Below are positions 14,719 to 19,620 of a DNA stretch of 19,620 bases, one piece after another. A program made the position numbers and the translations under genes. The first letter of the stretch is position 1, and each line of letters begins with the position of its first letter. The notes beneath the pieces are model-generated. The model had not been told where the DNA came from. It ran no database searches and worked only from the letters and a program-made list of their open reading frames with translations. Source of the DNA: Hyphomonadaceae bacterium (lineage in GTDB: Bacteria; Pseudomonadota; Alphaproteobacteria; Caulobacterales; Aquidulcibacteraceae); assembly GCA_025458365.1 (NCBI GenBank), contig JALOSP010000001.1:1-19620 (forward strand), given 5' to 3'.

Positions 14719-16890
14719 ATGCAGGACCGCCTGAGTTCCCAGTTCCAGATTGTTCTGGCCGCCTTTCTGGCGCTCGTGCTGGCGGTGACTTCCGTTGACG
14801 GAGCATCGGCCCGGCAGGCGAGCGCGGTGATCGGGCCAAAGGCGCAGTCTGAAAATGTGACGCTGACCCTTCTCGGCAGTGTGGCTGCGGCAGCACCGGG
14901 GCAGACCATTTCGCTCGGTATCCGTCAGGAGATCGCTCCGGGCTGGCATACCTACTGGCGCAACCCCGGTGATTCCGGGGATGCGACGCGGGTCATATGG
15001 ACGCTGCCAGACGGGGTGACGGCGGGCCCGGTGCAATGGCCGAGGCCGGAGGCCCAGCCGTTTGCCACCCTGCTGAATTATGGCTATTCCGGCACAATCA
15101 TCCTGCCGGTGGACCTGACCATTCCGGCAGAGGCTGCGCCCGGATCGATCATCCGGGTTCAGGCTGCTGTCAGCTGGCTGGAGTGCGCTGACATCTGCAT
15201 CCCGGCAGATGGCACGGTGGCGGTGCTCGTGCCAGTCGCGGCGGCCTCGGTGCCTGGCGACGATGCTGCCGCAATCACCGCAGCCAAGACACTGGTGCCG
15301 CAGCCTTTGTCAGCCCAAGGTGTGATCACCGATGCCGGTACAAGCTGGACCGTGTCGCTGCCAGTGGCCGCGTTTGCCGGGGTCAGCCGGGCGCAATTCT
15401 TTCCCCATGAGCTCGAAAACGGGGCCTTGATCAGCTATACCGCGCCTCAGACCGTGCAGGCTGGCGAGGGGGGCCTGTCGCTCACGGTCGCCAAGTCCGG
15501 GTCCGCGCCCGCGACGCTCTCCGGACCGGTCAGCGGCGTCATTGTGACAGGTGAAGGCGCGACCGCCGAAGCCTTTGAGGTCAGCTTCGTGGCAGGCCCG
15601 GTGCCTGCCGGGGTGACAGGCAGGGCCGTCGGGATAGTGGATCCGATGAATGGCAGTGCAGACGCCGCAGCGGGCAGCCCGGTCATGCCCGTCTGGCAGG
15701 CCATTGCCTTGGCGTTCCTTGGCGGGCTGATCCTCAATCTGATGCCGTGCGTGTTTCCGATCCTGGCCATGAAGAGCATCGGCCTGATGCAGGCCGCCCA
15801 CGGCGACCGTCGCGAGGCGCGCCAGCAGGGCCTGCTCTATGGTGCCGGCGTGATGGTCACGTTCCTCGCGCTCGCCGGGTTGTTGGTTGGGTTGCGGGCG
15901 TCCGGCGAGGCGTTGGGGTGGGGTTTCCAGTTGCAGCAGCCGCTGGTGCTTGCCGGGATCATCGCGTTGCTGGTTGTTGTCACGCTCAATCTCGTGGGCG
16001 TGTTCGAGGTCGCTGGCGGATTCCAGAACACCGGCCAGGACCTGACCCGTCGGTCAGGCCACGCAGGCTCCTTTTTCACGGGCGTTCTGGCCGTCGTGGT
16101 GGCCAGTCCGTGCACGGCTCCCTTCATGGGCGCCGCGCTGGGATTTGCGCTGACCCAGAGTGCTCCGGTGGCGCTCGCCGTGTTTGCAGGACTGGGCGCG
16201 GGGTTTGCTGCTCCTTTCATGGCCATCACCTTCATCCCCGGTCTGATGGCACGCTTGCCGCGGCCCGGCCCGTGGATGGTCCGGTTCAAACAGGTGCTGG
16301 CGCTGCCGGTCCTGGCCACCGCGGCCTGGCTTGCCTGGGTGATGGGCAACCAGCTCGGCATGGCAGGCTGGGAAAATGCGGCGTGGGCTGCGCTGGGCGG
16401 GGCATTGTTTGCCTTTGCCTGGAATGGGCGCATCGTTGGATGGCGCAGGCCTGCAATTCTGGGACTGTCGGCGCTTGTGCTGGGAAGTACCGCTCTGGCG
16501 CTGGTGGCGGAGGCCGATGCACCCGCCACTGCAACTCTCGCCAGCGGCCTTCCAGACGGCGCGGAAGCCTGGACACCGGCCAGAGAGGCGGAGCTGCGGG
16601 CGCAGGGCAAGACGGTGTTTGTCAATTTCACCGCCGACTGGTGCGTCAGCTGCAAGGTCAACGAGGCCGGAGTATTCGCAGATCCGGCGGTGATGGCTGC
16701 CCTGAGGGCTGACGGGGCAGCGTGGCTGATCGCAGACTGGACGCGACGCGATGACGCGATCACACGGGCGCTTTCGTCGCATGGGCGTTCAGGTGTTCCA
16801 TTGTATCTTGTCTGGCAACCGGCACGTGCAGATCCTGTGGTGCTTCCGCAACTGCCGGGCCGGGCCGCCATCCTGGCGGCGATGGACTGA
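14719..16890 (+). CDS. dsbD: DsbD/ScsB-like protein-disulfide reductase
   Basis: A 723-residue inner-membrane thiol transporter that passes electrons from cytoplasmic thioredoxin to periplasmic thiol partners. A signal peptide occupies about residues 1-33. The large periplasmic N-terminal domain (about 35-310) has C156 and C160 in WLECADIC, and resembles the ScsB type more than short E. coli DsbD. The membrane domain (about 325-600) has C344 in LNLMPCVFPILAMKS and C465 in VVASPCTAPFMG, the pair that relays electrons. The C-terminal thioredoxin-like domain has C642 and C645 in TADWCVSCK. All expected redox cysteines are present. GGAAG 6 bp before the ATG supports the start. It is divergent from yebC across a 215-bp gap with no clear promoter, and no dedicated partner (ScsC, PilF-like) gene is beside it. 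Confidence 0.92.
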   Translation: MQDRLSSQFQIVLAAFLALVLAVTSVDGASARQASAVIGPKAQSENVTLTLLGSVAAAAPGQTISLGIRQEIAPGWHTYWRNPGDSGDATRVIWTLPDGVTAGPVQWPRPEAQPFATLLNYGYSGTIILPVDLTIPAEAAPGSIIRVQAAVSWLECADICIPADGTVAVLVPVAAASVPGDDAAAITAAKTLVPQPLSAQGVITDAGTSWTVSLPVAAFAGVSRAQFFPHELENGALISYTAPQTVQAGEGGLSLTVAKSGSAPATLSGPVSGVIVTGEGATAEAFEVSFVAGPVPAGVTGRAVGIVDPMNGSADAAAGSPVMPVWQAIALAFLGGLILNLMPCVFPILAMKSIGLMQAAHGDRREARQQGLLYGAGVMVTFLALAGLLVGLRASGEALGWGFQLQQPLVLAGIIALLVVVTLNLVGVFEVAGGFQNTGQDLTRRSGHAGSFFTGVLAVVVASPCTAPFMGAALGFALTQSAPVALAVFAGLGAGFAAPFMAITFIPGLMARLPRPGPWMVRFKQVLALPVLATAAWLAWVMGNQLGMAGWENAAWAALGGALFAFAWNGRIVGWRRPAILGLSALVLGSTALALVAEADAPATATLASGLPDGAEAWTPAREAELRAQGKTVFVNFTADWCVSCKVNEAGVFADPAVMAALRADGAAWLIADWTRRDDAITRALSSHGRSGVPLYLVWQPARADPVVLPQLPGRAAILAAMD

Positions 16891-16948
16891 ACAGGCGGAT
16901 CAACCGGTTGTGTGTTCATCGCGGGCGGGTGGTGTCCAATCAGACACA

Positions 16949-16981
16949 GGCACGGGGCTCCTCCCCAGTCGAAACCGTGCC
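16949..16981 (+). other. Inverted repeat between dsbD and a small membrane-protein gene
   Basis: GGCACGG (16949-16955) and CCGTGCC (16975-16981) can pair over 7 bp. An alternative inner hairpin pairs GGGG (16954-16957) with CCCC (16963-16966). It lies about 60 bp after dsbD and directly before the ribosome binding site of the next small gene, so it could end the dsbD transcript or influence that start. There is no T-tract. Confidence 0.3.
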
Positions 16982-16993
16982 GGAGCCTCCCCC

Positions 16994-17164
16994 ATGCCCG
17001 CCAACCGCCACTCTCCGTCAAAACGCCAGGTCAGCAAGCGGACACTCGGGTTGATGGCCGCTCTTGTTGCGACCGCAATCCTGACCGCTGCTGCTTTGCT
17101 GGCCGGAAGTTATGAGAGAATGATTGCCAACCCGTCCAGCCCGGAAGAACTCCGGCGGGGATGA
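16994..17164 (+). CDS. Small single-span membrane protein
   Basis: A 56-residue protein I do not recognise: a basic N-terminus (MPANRHSPSKRQVSKR), one transmembrane helix (TLGLMAALVATAILTAAALLAG) and a short polar tail (SYERMIANPSSPEELRRG). The positive-inside pattern predicts the tail in the periplasm. GGAG lies 9 bp before the ATG. It lies about 100 bp after dsbD on the same strand and ends 30 bp before the convergent NDUFA9-like gene. It may be real because charge, hydrophobicity and ribosome binding site agree, but nothing else supports it. Confidence 0.5.
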   Translation: MPANRHSPSKRQVSKRTLGLMAALVATAILTAAALLAGSYERMIANPSSPEELRRG

Positions 17165-17193
17165 CACGTCCGGCCAGTCAGGGCCGCAATTCT

Positions 17194-18168
17194 TCAGGCC
17201 GCCTTTCGCGTCTGCTGGAACTGGCCGTGCGGACGATGGCGGTAGAGATAGGTTGGCGTTACCGATTCAACACTTTCCAGTGTCGTGATGCCCAGTTCGG
17301 CAAAGCCTCTGGCACCATCGCCCACGACATTGTCGGTCTTCAGCATTTCCACCTGGTCAGCGGTCAGCGGCGGCCCCGCCCAAGGCACGAATTTGAAGAC
17401 GCCATTCATCACTGCGCCCATCGGGGTGGCGATTGCCCAGGGCAGCGGCACCAGAAGGCGTGGCCGGTCGATTTCGGTCAGGATGTGGCGCAAAATCTGT
17501 TCGAACGTGTAGACCGCCGGTCCGCCCAGTTCGAAAATGGCCCCTTGCGTGTCGCCACGGGACAGGGCAGCCACGACCGCATCGGCCACATCGTCCACAT
17601 AGACCGGCTGGAACTTCGTCTGCCCACCGCCGATCAGCGGCAAAGCCGGTGACATCCGGGCCATCGAGGCAAACTGGTTGTAGAAATTGTCTTCCGGTCC
17701 GAAGATGATCGACGGACGCAGGATGGTGGCTGTGGGAACAGCGGCCAGAACCGCAGCCTCGGCTTGCCCCTTGGCTTTGCCATAGGCTGACTTGCTGCCC
17801 GCATCTGCACCGATGGCAGAGACATGCACAAAGCGGGTGACCCCGGCCTTCGCGGCCTCTTCGGCCACGATCAACCCACCAGTCGCCACGGTGTCGGCAA
17901 AGGTCTGCTTGCCCTTCTCGAACAGGATGGCGACCAGATTGATCACCACATCGGCGCCTTGGACGGCCCGTGCCACGCTCTCACGATTGCGCACATTGGC
18001 CTGTACCAGCTGCACCTGGCCCACATCGCCCATCACCCGCAGCTCATGGCCCAGGTGTGGGCGCCGCATCGCCACACGCACGCGCTTGCCCGCCCGGCAC
18101 AGTGCGCGCACCACATATTTGCCCAGAAACCCCGAACCCCCGAAGACGGTGACGATATCTGCTGCCAT
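17194..18168 (-). CDS. NDUFA9-like NAD(P)-binding SDR protein
   Basis: A 324-residue atypical (extended) short-chain dehydrogenase/reductase of the complex I NDUFA9 subunit-like group, common in Alphaproteobacteria. The Rossmann motif is VFGGSGFLG (G10, G13, G16); YxxxK is Y129/K133 in SAYGKAK. Family text includes VNLVAILFEKGKQTFADTV-like sequence and LRPSIIFGPEDNFYNQFASMARMSPALPLIGGG, which is highly typical. In mitochondria the homologue is an accessory subunit of complex I; in bacteria it may associate with the membrane or act as an independent NAD(P)H-binding protein. ATG at 18168 is preceded by AGGA at a usable distance; the frame extends 11 codons further upstream. Confidence 0.9.
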   Translation of the reverse strand: MAADIVTVFGGSGFLGKYVVRALCRAGKRVRVAMRRPHLGHELRVMGDVGQVQLVQANVRNRESVARAVQGADVVINLVAILFEKGKQTFADTVATGGLIVAEEAAKAGVTRFVHVSAIGADAGSKSAYGKAKGQAEAAVLAAVPTATILRPSIIFGPEDNFYNQFASMARMSPALPLIGGGQTKFQPVYVDDVADAVVAALSRGDTQGAIFELGGPAVYTFEQILRHILTEIDRPRLLVPLPWAIATPMGAVMNGVFKFVPWAGPPLTADQVEMLKTDNVVGDGARGFAELGITTLESVESVTPTYLYRHRPHGQFQQTRKAA

Positions 18169-18333
18169 GCTGTGATCCTGCCGAAGATGATGGTCTCGCA
18201 TGATCGTCTAACGGGCAGCGGGCCTGATGTCACGCAGGCCGCTGCGCGGCCATCTGTCTGGTATCGGCCCCGCAAGCAGCGATCACCATGTTTCAGCTTG
18301 GCGCATTGCAACGCAGGAAAAGTCGGGCCATGA

Positions 18334-18356
18334 CACGGGAAGATAACATCTCCGTG
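18334..18356 (+). other. Hairpin in the terC 5' region
   Basis: CACGG (18334-18338) pairs with CCGTG (18352-18356), and AGAT (18341-18344) with ATCT (18348-18351), leaving a 2-nt bulge and a 3-nt loop. It lies about 30 bp before the terC start. Its role is unknown. Confidence 0.3.
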
Positions 18357-18387
18357 ATCATTCGGGTTGCGCAGTCGGGACGAGACA

Positions 18388-18756
18388 ATGCCGGAATTCC
18401 TTGCCTGGATGACCACCCCGGAAGGGTGGGCCTCCCTTGCCACACTGACCATTCTGGAGGTCGTGCTGGGCATTGACAATGTGATCTTCATTTCGATTGC
18501 CGCCTCGCGCCTGCCACGCCCCCAACAGGCCACCGCCCGCCGGGTCGGCTTGTTTCTGGCGCTCTTCCTGCGGATTGCCCTCTTGTCGGTGCTGGTCTGG
18601 CTGGCTCAATTGAACCAGCCGCTGGTCACGATCATGGGCAACGAGATCTCGTGGCGTGACATCATCCTGATCGTCGGAGGGCTCTACCTGCTGTACAAGG
18701 CGACGATCGAGATTGATGACATGGTGCTTGTTGTGTTGAGATGGCATGACAATTAG
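18388..18756 (+). CDS. terC: TerC-family membrane protein, 3' end lost at a sequence junction
   Basis: The first about 108 residues are an unmistakable TerC-family N-terminus: MPEFLAWMTTPEGWASLATLTILEVVLGIDNVIFISIAASRLP with the signature EVVLGIDNVIF, then helices LFLALFLRIALLSVLVWL and WRDIILIVGGLYLLYKAT. Members are usually 240 to 520 residues and act in metal-ion (manganese/tellurite-linked) homeostasis. Here homology stops at KATIEI (about position 18,711), where a tandem-repeat array begins; the frame then reads unrelated residues and stops at 18756, for a total of 122 codons. The C-terminal half, including the second conserved acidic motif, is absent. Either the gene is broken or the sequence joins two genomes at this point. 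Confidence 0.85.
   Translation: MPEFLAWMTTPEGWASLATLTILEVVLGIDNVIFISIAASRLPRPQQATARRVGLFLALFLRIALLSVLVWLAQLNQPLVTIMGNEISWRDIILIVGGLYLLYKATIEIDDMVLVVLRWHDN
18709..18714. other. Probable bacterial-to-eukaryotic sequence junction
   Basis: GAGATT here is both the end of the recognisable terC sequence and the beginning of a unit that recurs from 18764. Before this point the window is dense, intron-free and GC-rich; after it there is no bacterial gene organisation. The exact breakpoint cannot be placed more finely because the six bases fit both sides. Confidence 0.65.
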
Positions 18757-18900
18757 AGGGGTTGAGATTGATGATATGACTGCATGTTGTGTTGAGATGA
18801 CATGACGACATGACAACATGACTGCATGCTGTGTTGAGATGGCATGATGACATGACTGCATGCTGTGTTTAGATGACATGACTGCATGAGGGGGTGAGAT
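18709..18900. repeat. Degenerate minisatellite-like array
   Basis: Imperfect copies of a unit built around TGTTGAGATG-rCATGAC and ATGACTGCATG. The segment from 18709 recurs from 18764 over about 43 bases with few differences (GAGATTGATGAyATG, then TGTTGTGTTGAGATG). The TGTTGAGATG core occurs at 18734, 18790 and 18832, with a variant at 18866, so spacing varies from 34 to 56 bp. It is rich in ATG and CATGAC and lower in GC than the bacterial part. No gene is seen from 18757 to 19068 apart from these repeats. Confidence 0.75.
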
Positions 18901-18954
18901 GCGGTGCACTTGAGCCTCCGCGCTGTGTTGATCGGGAGGCAGTCACTCACGTGA

Positions 18955-19077
18955 GCGGCATGTGGTCGCAGGGGCAGTACTCACAGACCCCATGTGCTGC
19001 ATGTGGTTTCAGGGGCAGTACTCACACCCCCCATGTGCGGCATGTGGTCGCAGGGGCAGTACTCACAGACCCCATGT
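18955..19077 (+). repeat. Three 41-bp tandem repeats carrying a 3' splice-site-like motif
   Basis: Units at 18955-18995, 18996-19036 and 19037-19077. Units 1 and 3 are identical or nearly so and include CAGGGGCAGTACTCACAG followed by ACCCCATGT; unit 2 differs at a few positions and reads CTCACACCCCCC, losing the AG. The last unit runs into the apparent methyltransferase exon, so the unit covers an intron end plus the first bases of the exon. Confidence 0.85.
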
Positions 19078-19268
19078 GCGGGTCGGGGACCTTTCTGGTC
19101 GAAGGGGTGCTTATGGCCTTGGGCGTGGCCCCTAATTTGAAGCGGGAGTTCTGGCCTTTCGCCCATTGGCCCGACTTTGACGCACGTGCATGGAGGGAAG
19201 TGGTGGAGCAGGCGAGGGCGGCACCCCGGCAATGGAAAGGGAAGGCGATGGGTTGCGATGTGAACGAG
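19069..19268 (+). CDS. Apparent internal exon of a COG0116/RlmL-type rRNA methyltransferase, eukaryotic
   Basis: Read in the frame with GAC at 19068-19070, about 67 residues match the catalytic domain of THUMP-type RNA guanine-N2 methyltransferases (RlmL/YcbY N-terminal half, PF01170): DPMCGSGTFLVEGVLMALGVAPNL is the SAM-binding motif I with its typical extension, followed by WPDFDARAWREVVEQA and the motif II-like GCDVNE. The similarity begins exactly at an AG (19067-19068) and ends exactly at GAG/GTGGGT (19268/19269), as expected for a 3' and a 5' splice site (phase 1 in, phase 0 out). Flanking reading frames contain no further methyltransferase sequence. It is therefore best read as one exon of a nuclear gene, perhaps for an organellar rRNA enzyme in a green alga. 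Confidence 0.7.
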
Positions 19269-19424
19269 GTGGGTGGATACTGGAGCGCGGGAGGGGGCAT
19301 GGGGGCTATGTTACATTTGTTGCAAATTTGTACATTCGTTGCAAACGAGTTGATTCGGTGTTGTTGTCTGTGGTTGTTGTATGCCGGCTGTATGTGCCAT
19401 GGTGAGTTGAGAGGATGCCCCTTC
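19269..19424 (+). other. Intron-like non-coding stretch
   Basis: It begins GTGGGT directly after the apparent exon. It contains two TCGTTGCAAA/TTGTTGCAAA-like copies near 19318-19350, is T- and G-rich, and has no bacterial gene, ribosome binding site or recognisable protein. From 19425 it passes into a tandem repeat. Confidence 0.5.
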
Positions 19425-19620
19425 AAACCAAGGCGAACAAGTGCTCAAGGCGGCTGGGGATGATACCGTGCTCATGCTGCAAGAACCAAACAATGGTGAG
19501 GTGACATGACGTGTCTTAAAACCAAGGCGAACAAGTGCTCCAGGCAGCTGGGGATGATACCGTGCTCATGCTGCAAGAACCAAACAATGGTGAGGTGACA
19601 TGACGTGTCTTAAAACCAAG
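19425..19620. repeat. 94-bp tandem repeat running off the window end
   Basis: Copies start with AAACCAAGGCGAACAAG-like text at about 19425 and 19519, and a third begins at about 19613. The spacing of the CCAAGG landmark is exactly 94 bp (19428, 19522, 19616). The first two copies differ at only about two positions in the middle plus the leading edge. It is satellite-like, continues beyond the window, and has no clear coding sense. Confidence 0.9.

Noticed and set aside
15837..17021. A 394-codon minus-strand open frame opposite dsbD
   Set aside because: Its translation is low-complexity and Ser/Ala/Pro-rich, with no domain; the sense strand encodes all expected DsbD motifs.
18169..18387. Manganese (yybP-ykoY) riboswitch before terC
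   Set aside because: This class often precedes terC-like genes, but I could not find its conserved loop sequences here, only a short hairpin at 18334-18356.
1..18700. tRNA, rRNA, insertion sequence or prophage
   Set aside because: I saw no tRNA-like cloverleaf, rRNA sequence, transposase, integrase or terminal inverted repeats in the bacterial part.
18894..19463. A single 189-codon bacterial gene across the exon
   Set aside because: Only residues from 19068 to 19268 resemble a methyltransferase; the flanks are translated repeats and T-rich sequence, with no ribosome binding site or start.
18709..19620. CRISPR array
   Set aside because: The repeats are contiguous tandem units of 41 and 94 bp or a degenerate array; there are no unique spacers of uniform length and no cas genes.

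Overview
The window holds two kinds of DNA. Positions 1 to about 18,710 are a compact, GC-rich, intron-free bacterial segment with 17 genes. It looks alphaproteobacterial, perhaps Sphingomonadales. The evidence is an ECF sigma factor next to a ChrR-type cupin anti-sigma factor, a complex I NDUFA9-like protein, a ScsB/DsbD-like transporter, an ALDH7 piperideine-6-carboxylate dehydrogenase and the codon usage. This placement comes from recognising families, not from a search. Positions from about 18,710 to 19,620 look eukaryotic, probably green-algal: lower GC, three different tandem repeats, and one 200-bp stretch that behaves like an exon.

Bacterial layout. The window opens inside an SbtA-type bicarbonate transporter (+). 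Its stop codon abuts the stop of a minus-strand group: a TMADH/DgcA-type flavin/4Fe-4S amine demethylase (980-3022), a lipoprotein BAAT/acyl-CoA thioester hydrolase (3057-4574) and a membrane-anchored LytTR regulator (4677-5486). Divergent from that group are an ALDH7-type dehydrogenase (5666-7159) and a small exported protein (7241-7639). Next, on the minus strand, come a ChrR-like anti-sigma factor (7731-8399) and its ECF sigma factor (8610-9167). A minus-strand run then reads, in transcription order, SnoaL-like protein, Tat-type GDSL esterase, Tas-type aldo-keto reductase, VOC protein and ThpR; the last three are joined by ATGA stop-start overlaps. YebC and an unusual DAACS-family transporter form another minus-strand pair. 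A DsbD/ScsB-type protein and a 56-residue membrane peptide lie on the plus strand. An NDUFA9-like reductase (minus) diverges from a terC gene (plus).

The terC frame is cut after about 108 codons, where a minisatellite-like array begins. Beyond it lie three 41-bp tandem units that carry a 3' splice-site-like motif, an apparent exon of a COG0116 (RlmL-type) rRNA methyltransferase ending at a GT donor-like site, and a 94-bp tandem repeat running off the end. The simplest reading is an assembly chimera between the DNA of an alga and that of an associated bacterium. A real insertion of bacterial DNA into a eukaryotic genome is the alternative and needs read-level proof.

I did not find a convincing new multi-gene system. 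The most informative oddities in the bacterial part are residue-level. The demethylase has lost two of three cage aromatics known from trimethylamine dehydrogenase. The anti-sigma factor lacks the zinc ligands of its sigma-binding domain. The DAACS transporter lacks the NMDGT motif.
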